NCBI RefSeq assembly: GCF_900182955.1 | Contig: NZ_FXUL01000001.1 | Location: 1-64,000, forward strand | Direction: 5' to 3' | Length of the DNA: 64,000 nucleotides | From: Noviherbaspirillum suwonense | GTDB taxonomy: Bacteria; Pseudomonadota; Gammaproteobacteria; Burkholderiales; Burkholderiaceae_D | Shown here: one piece after another, positions 7,362 through 17,208 of the stretch | Numbering within the stretch: the first letter of the stretch is position 1 | How the letters are laid out: each line of letters begins with the position of its first letter | Position numbers and translations under genes: made by a program | The notes under the pieces: model-generated | Told to the model about the DNA's origin: nothing | Database searches by the model: none | Seen by the model: the letters and a program-made list of their open reading frames with translations, nothing else

Positions 7362-8528
7362 ATGAACATCAATGAAAACTTCATCGCGCAGATGCGCGAC
7401 GCCGCCCGGCTGCTGCAGACCGAAGGTCCGATGGCCGCAACCGCGGCGGTCCAGCGCGCGCTGCACGGCGCGGCGCCAGGCGGCGCGGCATCGCCGTTCG
7501 CCCAGCCGGCCCCGGCGGACAATGTGGTCGATATCAACCCGGCATTTGCCGAGACCGTCAAGCCGCAGGCCGCACCGCGCCGCGCCGGCATCGCCGGCCT
7601 CGCGCAGCGGCTGCGCGCCGGCATGGGCCAGCCAGTGGTCGACGACGTCGAGGAGGTGGCTGCGAGCGACGCCGCGCCGCTCAAGGGCAAGTTCCTCAGC
7701 CTGTCCTGCACCGCGCCGGCCGGCACCCGCGCCTACAAGCTCTATATCCCCAGCACCTATGCCGGCGAACCGGCGCCGCTGGTCGTGATGCTGCATGGCT
7801 GCAAGCAGAATCCGGACGATTTCGCCGCCGGCACCGGCATGAATGCGCTGGCCGAGGAGCAGGGTTGCCTGGTCGTCTACCCGGCACAGGCAAAGAACGC
7901 GAACGGCTCGAACTGCTGGAACTGGTTCCAGGCCAACGACCAGCGCCGCGACCGCGGCGAGCCGTCGATCATCGCCGCCATCACGCAGCAGGTGATGCGC
8001 GACTACAAGGTGGACCCGGAGCGCGTCTATGTCGCCGGCCTGTCCGCCGGCGGCGCGATGGCCGCGATCCTGGCCAGCGAATACCCGGACCTGTACAAGG
8101 CGGCCGGCGTCCACTCCGGCCTGCCGACCGGCGCCGCGCATGACGTGCCGTCCGCATTTGCCGCGATGCAGGACGGCGCCGCGAACGGTGCGCTGAAAGC
8201 CAGGTCGGGCGCCGCGATCCCGGTCATCGTGTTCCACGGCGACCGCGACAGGACCGTGCATCCGCAGAACGGGCATCAGGTGCTGGCGCATCATGCCGGG
8301 CCGCAACCCGGCGCGGCGACCACCGAAAAAGGCAGCACGCCCAATGGCCGCAGCTATACCCGCGCAATCCACCGCAATGCCGGCGGCAAGCTGACGGCCG
8401 AACACTGGACCGTCCACGGCAGCGGCCATGCATGGTCGGGCGGCAGCAAGCGCGGTTCGTACACCGATCCCAAGGGGCCGGATGCGTCGCGCGAGATGCT
8501 GCGGTTCTTTGGGGAAGTCGGCAAATAA
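7362..8528 (+). CDS. PHB depolymerase family esterase, no signal peptide
   Basis: A 388-residue alpha/beta hydrolase of the polyhydroxybutyrate depolymerase/feruloyl esterase family. The oxyanion motif LHGCKQNPDDF, the nucleophile elbow GLSAGGAM, the acid region FHGDRDRTVHP and the histidine region GSGHAWSGG appear in order. The first 100 or so residues lack a signal peptide and form a separate helical/Ala-Pro-rich region, so the enzyme is probably cytoplasmic. That would suit granule (PHB) turnover or an intracellular ester. AAGGAA lies 8 bases before ATG 7362. It is co-transcribed with the RHH regulator. Confidence 0.88.
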   Translation: MNINENFIAQMRDAARLLQTEGPMAATAAVQRALHGAAPGGAASPFAQPAPADNVVDINPAFAETVKPQAAPRRAGIAGLAQRLRAGMGQPVVDDVEEVAASDAAPLKGKFLSLSCTAPAGTRAYKLYIPSTYAGEPAPLVVMLHGCKQNPDDFAAGTGMNALAEEQGCLVVYPAQAKNANGSNCWNWFQANDQRRDRGEPSIIAAITQQVMRDYKVDPERVYVAGLSAGGAMAAILASEYPDLYKAAGVHSGLPTGAAHDVPSAFAAMQDGAANGALKARSGAAIPVIVFHGDRDRTVHPQNGHQVLAHHAGPQPGAATTEKGSTPNGRSYTRAIHRNAGGKLTAEHWTVHGSGHAWSGGSKRGSYTDPKGPDASREMLRFFGEVGK

Positions 8529-8598
8529 GATTGCGCCCGGCATACAAAAGTATATTTGGTTCGTATACTTTTCTATCGTCACAGCAACGGGCGCAATC
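8529..8598. repeat. Nested inverted repeat directly after the PHB depolymerase stop
   Basis: Outer arms GATTGCGCCCG (8529-8539) and CGGGCGCAATC (8588-8598) are perfect complements. Inner arms AAAAGTATA (8546-8554) and TATACTTTT (8564-8572) are also perfect. The element begins at the base after the stop codon. There is no terminal T-run, so it is more like an extragenic palindrome or mRNA 3-prime stabiliser than a classic terminator. Confidence 0.7.
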
Positions 8599-8693
8599 CT
8601 GACGCTTCAAGAATGGCCTGTCTGGCACTTCCCTGCTTGCGTGCTTGCCTGCCTGCTGAATGCTGCCCTGCGGCGCCTGACTTCCGGACGACG

Positions 8694-8713
8694 GTATCGA
8701 TACGATACGATAC
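8694..8713. promoter_or_regulatory. GTATCGATAC palindrome with tandem GATAC copies
   Basis: GTATCGATAC (8694-8703) runs into two more GATAC units (8704-8708 and 8709-8713). It lies in the 312-base stretch between the esterase and glpR, where no gene is visible. The half-site matches that of the palindrome at 4977-4993, which may be chance. Confidence 0.3.
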
Positions 8714-8840
8714 TTGCGCCGCGTTGTCGGGCAAGACCGCTTTCCCGGGCTCAGGAGCTCAGCTTGTCACGCACAAGCGAGCGCCGCCTGAAAGCACGCT
8801 ATCGCCGCTGCTTTCCGCCACCTGCCGCGTCATCGCGCGG

Positions 8841-9602
8841 TCAGGCCGCCACCACCACCTGCACCTTCGCGTCCTTCAACGCCTTCGCCAGTCCTTCCGG
8901 CGGCTTCGCGTCGGTAAACAGCCTGTCGATCTGCGACGCATGCGCGAGCCTGACCAGCGCCTGCCGGCCGAACTTGTCATGATCGGCGACCAGCCACACC
9001 TCGCGCGACTGCTCGATGATGGCCTGGGCGACCTTGACCTCGCGCGGGTCGAAGTCGCGCAGCGTGCCGTCTTCCTCCAGTCCCGAGATGCCGATGATGC
9101 CGATGTCGACCTTGAACTGTCGGATGAAGTCGATGGTGGCCTCGCCGACGATGCCGCGGTCGCGGGCGCGCACCACGCCGCCGGCGATGATCACTTCGCA
9201 GCCCGGGTTGTCGGCCAGGATGGCGGCGACGTTCAGGTTGTTGGTCACCACGTGCAGGTCCTGGTGATGCACCAGCGCCCGCGCGACTTCCTCTGTGGTG
9301 GTGCCGATGTTGACCAGGAGCGAGCAGCCGTTGGGCACCTGGCCGGCGACTGCCGCGGCGATGCGGCGCTTGGCGTCGCTATTGAGGGCCTGGCGCTGGT
9401 TGTAGTCGATGTTCCTGACCGAGGAGGGCAGGCCGACGCCGCCGTGGTAGCGCGCCAGCAGCTGCGCATCCTCCATCAGCTTGATGTCGCGGCGCACGGT
9501 CTGCGGCGTCACATCGAGCTGCTGCGCCAGCTCTTCCACGGAGACGGTGCGCTGATGACGGACCACATCGAGCAGCTTTCTCTGGCGTGGATTAAGCGTC
9601 AT
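8841..9602 (-). CDS. glpR: DeoR/GlpR-family transcriptional repressor
   Basis: The 253-residue protein has a DeoR winged HTH (MTLNPRQRKLLDVV, then VTPQTVRRDIKLME). It continues with the DeoR C-terminal sugar-phosphate sensor domain carrying NIGTTTEEVARAL and VVTNNLNVAAIL. GlpR proteins sense glycerol-3-phosphate. It is divergent from the glycerol-type ABC importer, as in rhizobial glp loci, which supports the name. The ATG has AAGGAG 5 bases upstream. Confidence 0.88.
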   Translation of the reverse strand: MTLNPRQRKLLDVVRHQRTVSVEELAQQLDVTPQTVRRDIKLMEDAQLLARYHGGVGLPSSVRNIDYNQRQALNSDAKRRIAAAVAGQVPNGCSLLVNIGTTTEEVARALVHHQDLHVVTNNLNVAAILADNPGCEVIIAGGVVRARDRGIVGEATIDFIRQFKVDIGIIGISGLEEDGTLRDFDPREVKVAQAIIEQSREVWLVADHDKFGRQALVRLAHASQIDRLFTDAKPPEGLAKALKDAKVQVVVAA

Positions 9603-9653
9603 GCCGTTCTCCTTCAGCCTTTTTGTGCCATTTCAATATAATCCAAAAACAAC

Positions 9654-9693
9654 ATAAACGAACGAAAAACTTGAACAATCAGCTTGCGTTTAT
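9654..9693. promoter_or_regulatory. Candidate GlpR operator region between glpR and glpS
   Basis: ATAAACG (9654-9660) and CGTTTAT (9687-9693) form an inverted pair, and AACGAACGAAAAAC follows the left copy. These AT-rich CGAAC/CGTTT half-sites resemble known GlpR/DeoR operators (CGAACAT-like) and sit in the divergent promoter region. Confidence 0.45.
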
Positions 9694-9846
9694 TTTCAAA
9701 GCGGGCGTAATCTAGGCACCAGATTGTCTTTCGGCTAATTGTTTTTTCGAAGCGCGTACAAGTCGCCGGCATGCCCCGGCGCGGCCTGTTACAAGATCCA
9801 CAGCAACTGCTGACACTGGACGCAACGAGAACGACAAGGAGACACC

Positions 9847-10932
9847 TTGCAGCTGTCACTGGAAAACGTGAGCAGGAAGCATGGCGCGGAAGACCACATC
9901 CATCCGCTCACGATGCAGCTTGCGCCCGGCGCCATCAACGTGCTGCTGGGCACCACGCGCGCCGGCAAGACCACGCTGATGCGCCTGATGGCCGGGCTGG
10001 ACCATCCAAGCGCGGGCCGGGTCGTCGTCGATGGCCGCGACATGACCGGCGTGCCGGTGCGGCAGCGCGACCTGGCCATGGTCTATCAGCAGTTCATCAA
10101 TTACCCGTCGTTCACCGTCTATGAAAACATCGCGTCGCCGCTGCGCATCAAGGGCGTGCCGGACGATGAAATCAGGCGGCGGGTCGGCGACATGGCGGAG
10201 CGGCTGCATATCACGCCCTACCTGCAGCGCACGCCGTCCGAGCTGTCCGGCGGCCAGCAGCAGCGCACCGCGCTGGCGCGAGCGCTGATCAAGGACGCCG
10301 GCCTGCTGCTGCTGGACGAGCCGCTGGTCAACCTCGATTACAAGCTGCGCGAGGAACTGCGGCGCGAGCTGACCGACCTGTTCTCGGAAGGCAGGACTAC
10401 CGTGGTGTACGCGACCACGGAGCCGCTGGAAGCGCTGCAGCTGGGCGGCCAGCTCAGCGTGCTGCACGAGGGCCGGCTGCTGCAGCACGGGCCGACGCTC
10501 GACGTCTTCAACGCGCCGGCGTCGGTGCAGGTGGCCCGCACCTTCAGCGACCCGCCGGTCAACCTGATGCCGGCGACGGTGGAGGCGGCCGGCCAGGCCC
10601 GGGTGGACGATGGCCTGGCGCTGCCGCTCGGGCCGGCCCAGCTGCGGGCCGTCGGCGGCGAGCGCGAGCTGGTGCTGGGCCTGCGCGCCCACAGCCTGCG
10701 CCTGCAGCCCGAGCCGGGCGACGTGCCGGTCGCGGCGGTGGTCGACCTGGCCGAGATCAGCGGCTCGGAAACCTATATCCACGTGCATCGCGGCCCGCTG
10801 TCCATCGTCGCCCAGCTGCCCGGCGTGCACGTGCAGGAACTGGGCGCGCCCTGCGTGCTGTACTGCCAGCCGGATGCGCTGCTGCTGTTCGCCACGGACG
10901 GCCGGCTGCTGCATGCGCCGGCGCGGAGCTGA
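9847..10932 (+). CDS. glpS: Glycerol ABC importer ATPase GlpS
   Basis: A 361-residue MalK-type ATPase: Walker A GTTRAGKTT, Q-loop VYQQFINYP, intact signature LSGGQQQR, Walker B LLLLDEP and a C-terminal TOBE region. The switch-histidine position reads YATTEP, Thr instead of the His seen in its partner GlpT. The start is TTG 9847, with AAGGAG 5 bases upstream. It is the first gene of glpSTPQUV, the rhizobial-type glycerol uptake operon; glycerol as substrate is inferred from gene order and the DUF2160 gene. Confidence 0.88.
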   Translation: MQLSLENVSRKHGAEDHIHPLTMQLAPGAINVLLGTTRAGKTTLMRLMAGLDHPSAGRVVVDGRDMTGVPVRQRDLAMVYQQFINYPSFTVYENIASPLRIKGVPDDEIRRRVGDMAERLHITPYLQRTPSELSGGQQQRTALARALIKDAGLLLLDEPLVNLDYKLREELRRELTDLFSEGRTTVVYATTEPLEALQLGGQLSVLHEGRLLQHGPTLDVFNAPASVQVARTFSDPPVNLMPATVEAAGQARVDDGLALPLGPAQLRAVGGERELVLGLRAHSLRLQPEPGDVPVAAVVDLAEISGSETYIHVHRGPLSIVAQLPGVHVQELGAPCVLYCQPDALLLFATDGRLLHAPARS

Positions 10933-10934
10933 CC

Positions 10935-12017
10935 ATGGCGCGCATCGAACTGGCGGACCTCGCGCATGCATACCGGCCCAACCCGTCGTCGCCGGCGGAC
11001 TACGCGCTGCGCCCGATGACCATGCAGTGGGACGACGGCGGCGCCTATGCGCTGCTGGGCCCGTCCGGCTGCGGCAAGACCACGCTGCTCAATATCATTT
11101 CCGGGCTGGTGCGACCCAGCCACGGCCGGGTGCTGTTCGATGGCGTCGATGTCACCGACCTGCCGCCGGAGCGGCGCAACATCGCGCAGGTGTTCCAGTT
11201 CCCGGTGATCTACGACACCATGACCGTCTACGACAACCTCGCATTCCCGCTGCGCAACCGCGGCTGGAAGCCGGCCGACATACGGATGCGGGTCGAGCAG
11301 ATCGCCGCCATGCTGGAGCTGTCGGCCGACCTGCGGCACCGCGCCAGCGGGCTGGCCGTGGACGCGAAGCAAAAGATCTCGCTCGGCCGCGGCCTGGTGC
11401 GCCCGGACGTGGCCGCCGTGCTGTTCGACGAGCCGCTGACCGTGATCGACCCGCACCTGAAGTGGCTGCTGCGCCGCAAGCTCAAGGAAATCCACCATGA
11501 ACTCAAACTGTCCCTGATCTACGTCACCCATGACCAGGTCGAAGCGCTTACCTTTGCCGACAAGGTGGTGGTGATGACGCAGGGCGAGGTGGTGCAGGCG
11601 GGCAGCGCGCAGGACCTGTTCGAGGAGCCGGCGCATACCTTCGTCGGCTACTTCATCGGCAATCCCGGCATGAACCTGATTCCCTGCACGGTGAAGGACG
11701 GCGCGGCGCAGATCGCCGGCGGCAGCGTCGCGCTGACGGCGCACGCGGCCGAGGCATTGCGCGGGCAGGACCAGGCCACGCTGGGCATACGGCCGGAGTA
11801 TGTCGAGGTGGCAGGCGCCGGAGAGGCCGGCGCGATCGAGGCCAGCGTGATCTCGGTGCGCAACCTCGGCACCCATTACCTGGCCGAGTTCATGGTCGGC
11901 GCGCGCCCGGTGGCCGCCAAGCTGCGGCGGATGAGCGCCGCGGCCGGCGAGCGCGCCTGGCTGCGCTTCCCGGCGGCGCATACGCTGTACTACGTCAACG
12001 ACAGGCGGATGGCATGA
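10935..12017 (+). CDS. glpT: Glycerol ABC importer ATPase GlpT
   Basis: The 360-residue second ATPase has Walker A GPSGCGKTT, Q-loop FQFPVIYDT, Walker B AAVLFDEP and an intact H-loop YVTHDQVEA. The signature motif is degenerate (RASGLAVDAKQK where LSGGQQQR is expected). It is therefore complementary to GlpS: the GlpT Walker/H-loop plus the GlpS signature makes one complete ATP site. It starts 3 bases after glpS and carries a TOBE domain. It is unrelated to the glycerol-3-phosphate antiporter also called GlpT. Confidence 0.88.
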   Translation: MARIELADLAHAYRPNPSSPADYALRPMTMQWDDGGAYALLGPSGCGKTTLLNIISGLVRPSHGRVLFDGVDVTDLPPERRNIAQVFQFPVIYDTMTVYDNLAFPLRNRGWKPADIRMRVEQIAAMLELSADLRHRASGLAVDAKQKISLGRGLVRPDVAAVLFDEPLTVIDPHLKWLLRRKLKEIHHELKLSLIYVTHDQVEALTFADKVVVMTQGEVVQAGSAQDLFEEPAHTFVGYFIGNPGMNLIPCTVKDGAAQIAGGSVALTAHAAEALRGQDQATLGIRPEYVEVAGAGEAGAIEASVISVRNLGTHYLAEFMVGARPVAAKLRRMSAAAGERAWLRFPAAHTLYYVNDRRMA

Positions 12018-12018
12018 A

Positions 12019-12884
12019 ATGAAAACCCAGAACAACCGAGCGTGGTTCCTGATCCTGCCGGTCATCGTCGCCGTGGCGTTCTCCGCCATCCTGCCGCTGA
12101 TGACCATCGTCAATTACTCGGTGCAGGACATCCTGAGCCCGACGCAGAAGGTGTTCGTCGGCACCGAGTGGTTCCAGACCGTGATGCGGGATACCGAGCT
12201 GCACGGCGCGCTGTACCGGCAGCTGCTGTTCTCGCTGTCGGTGCTGGCGATCCAGATCCCGCTGGGCATCCTGATCGCGCTGTGCATGCCGGCCGACGGC
12301 TGGCGCGCGTCGCTGGCGCTGGTGCTGATCGCGCTGCCGCTGCTGATCCCCTGGAACGTGGTCGGCACCATCTGGCAGATATTCGGACGCGGCGACATCG
12401 GCCTGCTGGGCTATTCGATCAATGCGCTGGGCATCGGCTACAACTACACCGGCGACCCGTTCGACGCCTGGGCCACGGTGCTGGTGATGGACATCTGGCA
12501 CTGGACGCCGCTGGTGGTGCTGCTGTGCTACGCCGGACTGCGCGCGATACCGGACGCCTACTACCAGGCCGCCCGCATCGACGGCGCGTCGCGCTGGGCG
12601 GTGTTCCGCTTCATCCAGCTGCCCAAGCTGCGCAACGTGCTGATGATCGCGGTGCTGCTGCGCTTCATGGACAGTTTCATGATCTATACCGAGCCCTTCG
12701 TGCTGACCGGCGGCGGCCCCGGCAATGCGACCACCTTCCTGTCGCAATACCTGACGCAGAAGGCGGTCGGCCAGTTCGACCTCGGCCCGGCGGCGGCCTT
12801 TTCGCTGATCTATTTCCTGATCATCCTGCTGTTCTGCTTCCTGCTCTACAACTGGATGCAACGGGTCGGCACCGGAGACAGCAA

Positions 12885-12888
<4 letters not shown>
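12019..12888 (+). CDS. glpP: Glycerol ABC importer permease GlpP
   Basis: A 289-residue MalF-type inner-membrane permease with about six hydrophobic helices. The EAA loop is recognisable near YYQAARIDGASRWAVFRFIQLP, where the ATPase docks. FVLTGGGPGNAT near the end is typical of sugar permeases. It begins one base after glpT and overlaps glpQ by four bases, so translation is coupled. Confidence 0.9.
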
Positions 12889-13691
<803 letters not shown>

Positions 13692-13692
13692 C

Positions 13693-13977
<285 letters not shown>

Positions 13978-13989
13978 ACAGCGTATCCG

Positions 13990-14017
13990 CAGCCGCGCAC
14001 ACCTTCCCGTGCGGCTG
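13990..14017 (+). other. Intercistronic hairpin between glpU and glpV
   Basis: CAGCCGC (13990-13996) pairs with GCGGCTG (14011-14017) across a 14-base loop, with no T-run after it. Such hairpins before binding-protein genes often stabilise the downstream message, which would let GlpV be made in excess. Confidence 0.5.
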
Positions 14018-14056
14018 TCGTCCGAACCCGGGAAGGCATACAAAAAAGGTGGAGAT

Positions 14057-15784
14057 ATGAGACGCAAACTGATGGCATTGGCCATTGCCGCGACGATGGT
14101 CCCGGTGGCAGCGTGGGCCGACATGAAGGCCGCCGAAAAATGGGTCGACCAGGAGTTCCAGCCTTCCACGCTCAACCGCCAGCAGCAGCTCGATGAAATG
14201 AAATGGTTCATTGAGGCCGCCGCCAAGCTCAAGGCCGCGGGCGTGAACGATATCAATGTCGTGTCCGAAACCATCGACACCCATGTGTACGAATCGAAGA
14301 CCATGGCGCGCGCATTCGAGGAGATCACAGGCATCAAGGTCAAGCACGACCTGATACAGGAAGGCGACGTGGTCGAGAAGCTGCAGACCTCGATGCAGTC
14401 GGGCAAGAGCATCTACGACGGCTGGATCTCCGACTCCGACCTGATCGGCACCCATTACCGCTACGGCGTCATCGAGCCGCTGTCGGACTACATGTCGGGC
14501 AAGGGCAAGGACTACACCAACCCGGGGCTGGACCTGAAGGACTTCATCGGCACCAGCTTCACGACAGCGCCGGACGGCAAGCTGTACCAGCTGCCGGACC
14601 AGCAGTTTGCCAACCTCTACTGGTTCCGCGCCGACCTGTTTGCGCGCAAGGACCTGCAGGACAAGTTCAAGGCCAAGTACGGCTATGAGCTCGGCGTGCC
14701 GCAGAACTGGTCGGCCTACGAGGACATCGCCGAATTCTTTACCAATGACGTCAAGGAAATCGACGGCAAGCGCATCTATGGCCACATGGATTACGGCAAG
14801 AAGGACCCGTCGCTGGGCTGGCGCTTCACCGACGCCTGGCTGTCGATGGCCGGCTCCGCCGACAAGGGCATACCGAACGGCCTGCCGGTGGACGAGTGGG
14901 GCATCCGCGTTGCCGACGACAAGTGCACGCCGGTTGGCGCCTCGGTGTCCCGCGGCGGCGCGACCAATTCGCCGGCGGCTGTCTATGCGCTGACCAAGTA
15001 CGTCGACTGGATGAAGAAATATGCCCCGCCCGAGGCGCAGGGCATGACCTTTTCCGAAGCCGGCCCGGTGCCGGCCCAGGGCCAGATCGCACAGCAGATC
15101 TTCTGGTACACCGCCTTCACCGCCGGCATGACCAAGACCGGCCTGCCGGTGGTCAACGCCGACGGCACGCCGAAGTGGCGGATGGCGCCGGGGCCGCACG
15201 GCCCGTACTGGAAGGACGGCATGCAGAACGGCTACCAGGACGTCGGCTCGTGGACCTTTTTCAAGTCCACGCCGGACAACCGCAAGGCCGCGGCCTGGCT
15301 GTATGCGCAGTTCATCAATTCGAAGACGGCGTCGCTCAAGAAGTCCATTACCGGCGTCACATTCGTGCGCGACTCCGACATCCGGCATGAGTACTTCACG
15401 AAGAATGCCGACAAGTACGGCGGGCTGATCGAGTTCTACCGCAGCCCGGCGCGGGTCGCATGGACGCCTACCGGCAACAACGTTCCGGACTATCCGAAGC
15501 TGGCGCAGTTGTGGTGGAAGAACGTGGCGGTGGCCGTCACCGGCGAGAAGACGCCGCAGGCGGCGATGGACAGCCTGGCCGAGGAAATGGACCAGGTGAT
15601 GAGCAGGCTGCAGCGGGCCGGCATGAAGGCATGCGCACCCAAGCTCAATGCGAAGAGCGACAATGCCAAGTGGCTGTCGGACACCGGCGCGCCGTGGAAG
15701 AAACTCGCCAATGAAAAGCCCAAGGGCGAGACCATTGCCTACGACAAGCTGGTGCAGGCATGGAAGGAGGGCAGGGTGAAGTAG
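14057..15784 (+). CDS. glpV: Glycerol ABC importer substrate-binding protein GlpV
   Basis: A 575-residue periplasmic solute-binding protein with signal peptide MRRKLMALAIAATMVPVAAWA. Family-type segments include ITGIKVKHDLIQEGDVVEKL, YQLPDQQFANLYWFRADLF and GSWTFFKSTPDNRKAAAWLYAQF. The large size, well above typical maltose-type binding proteins, suits the GlpV group. GGTGGAG precedes ATG 14057. It is the last gene of the importer operon. No glycerol kinase or glycerol-3-phosphate dehydrogenase gene is present in the window, so glycerol metabolism must be encoded elsewhere. Confidence 0.88.
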   Translation: MRRKLMALAIAATMVPVAAWADMKAAEKWVDQEFQPSTLNRQQQLDEMKWFIEAAAKLKAAGVNDINVVSETIDTHVYESKTMARAFEEITGIKVKHDLIQEGDVVEKLQTSMQSGKSIYDGWISDSDLIGTHYRYGVIEPLSDYMSGKGKDYTNPGLDLKDFIGTSFTTAPDGKLYQLPDQQFANLYWFRADLFARKDLQDKFKAKYGYELGVPQNWSAYEDIAEFFTNDVKEIDGKRIYGHMDYGKKDPSLGWRFTDAWLSMAGSADKGIPNGLPVDEWGIRVADDKCTPVGASVSRGGATNSPAAVYALTKYVDWMKKYAPPEAQGMTFSEAGPVPAQGQIAQQIFWYTAFTAGMTKTGLPVVNADGTPKWRMAPGPHGPYWKDGMQNGYQDVGSWTFFKSTPDNRKAAAWLYAQFINSKTASLKKSITGVTFVRDSDIRHEYFTKNADKYGGLIEFYRSPARVAWTPTGNNVPDYPKLAQLWWKNVAVAVTGEKTPQAAMDSLAEEMDQVMSRLQRAGMKACAPKLNAKSDNAKWLSDTGAPWKKLANEKPKGETIAYDKLVQAWKEGRVK

Positions 15785-16029
15785 GGCGGCTTGCCGGGGC
15801 CGGTGTCGGCCCTGGCCGCCGGAGGAAACACGCCGCAGGCCGGCGACAGGCGTTGCGCCTGTCGCACCTGTTGCACCGGTTGCGCCATGTCGACCGGCTT
15901 ATCTTCGGACAAACAACCCTGATAAAGCCGCGCCGTGACCTGCTCATGCAAGAACTCTGTCGACCGGATGGCTCTAATCCAGGAAATGCACGGGCGACCC
16001 GCCCGGCTACACTGGAAGAGAAGGGTCAA

Positions 16030-17154
16030 ATGAGCATACTCAAATCGACGTTCGCCGCGCTTGCCGGCGCCTGCATGTGCAGCGTGGTTTCCGCGCAGCC
16101 CCCGTCGGGCCAGCCGCCTGCCCAGGCGCGGCTGCAGCAGGTGGCCGCATTCGAGCACCAGGTGACCGGCGTCACCGTGGCCAAGGATGGCCGCATCTTC
16201 GTCAACTTCCCGCGCTGGACCGAGGATGCGCCGGTCTCGGTCGCCGAGGTCGCCAGCGACGGCAGCATCCGTCCCTATCCCGACCAGAACTGGAATGCGT
16301 GGCGCAATGCGAAGCGCGACGAGATGAATCCCGGCCAGCATTTCGTCTGCGTCCAGAGCGTGGTGGCCGACGACCGCGGCAACCTGTGGGTGCTGGACCC
16401 GGCGGCGCCCGCGCAGGGCACGCTGGTGCCGGGCGGCCCCAAGCTGGTGAAGATCGACCTGGCCTCGAACCAGGTGAAGCAGACCATCGCTTTCGACGAG
16501 AAGGCAGCGCCGCAGGGAAGCTACCTGAACGACGTGCGCTTCAGCGCCGATGGCCGCCTCGCCTACATCACCGACTCCGGCGCCAAGGGCGCGCTGCTGG
16601 TGGTGGACCTGGCCAGCGGCAAGGCGCGGCGCCTGCTCGACGGCCATCCCAGCACGCAGCCGGAGAAGGGCGTCGTCATCAAGACCGACGGCAAGGAACT
16701 GCGCCGGCCCGACGGCCGCGGCGTCGAGTTCGCGGCGGACGGCATTGCGCTGTCGCCGGACGGCAAATACCTGTACTGGCAAGCGATCAAGGGCCGCACG
16801 CTGTACCGGATCGCCACCAGCACGCTGGCCGATGCGGCGCTGCCGGCGAAGTCGGTCGAGGGCAAGGTGGAAAAGGTCGGCGAGAACGGGCCTGCGGATG
16901 GCCTGCTGTTCGACAAGCAGGGCCGGATGTACATCAGCGCGGTCGAGGAGAACGCGGTCAAGGTCAGGGATGGCGACAAGGTGTCGGTGCTGCTTCAGGA
17001 TGAAAAGCTGCGCTGGCCGGACACCTTCGCGCAGGGACCGGATGGCGCGGTGTACGTGACGAGTTCGCGCATCATGGACATGAACTGGTTCAAGCCGGAA
17101 AACCCGGCCAGCCTGAAGACGACGCTGTTCCGCATCGAGATGGCGCCGCGCTAG
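16030..17154 (+). CDS. Exported beta-propeller protein, major royal jelly protein/SMP-30-like
   Basis: A 374-residue protein with a signal peptide ending near VSAQ (about residue 23). Beta-propeller repeats follow, including VTVAKDGRIFVNFPRW, LWVLDPAAP, LNDVRFSADGRLAYITDSG and GIALSPDGKYLYW. This matches the MRJP/Yellow-type family of bacteria, distant relatives of gluconolactonases; substrate is unknown. AGAAGGG lies upstream of ATG 16030. It follows the glp operon by 245 bases with no visible promoter consensus; separate transcription is likely. Confidence 0.82.
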   Translation: MSILKSTFAALAGACMCSVVSAQPPSGQPPAQARLQQVAAFEHQVTGVTVAKDGRIFVNFPRWTEDAPVSVAEVASDGSIRPYPDQNWNAWRNAKRDEMNPGQHFVCVQSVVADDRGNLWVLDPAAPAQGTLVPGGPKLVKIDLASNQVKQTIAFDEKAAPQGSYLNDVRFSADGRLAYITDSGAKGALLVVDLASGKARRLLDGHPSTQPEKGVVIKTDGKELRRPDGRGVEFAADGIALSPDGKYLYWQAIKGRTLYRIATSTLADAALPAKSVEGKVEKVGENGPADGLLFDKQGRMYISAVEENAVKVRDGDKVSVLLQDEKLRWPDTFAQGPDGAVYVTSSRIMDMNWFKPENPASLKTTLFRIEMAPR

Positions 17155-17185
17155 GCGGGCAATCACGGAGGCGGTCTCCATGCGT

Positions 17186-17205
17186 GCCGGGCAGGTCCGC
17201 CCGGC
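17186..17205. terminator. Hairpin between convergent genes
   Basis: GCCGGGC (17186-17192) and GCCCGGC (17199-17205) form a 7-bp GC-only stem with a 6-base loop between the converging MRJP-like and DUF1232 genes. There is no T-run, so terminator function is uncertain. Confidence 0.35.
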
Positions 17206-17208
17206 GGC

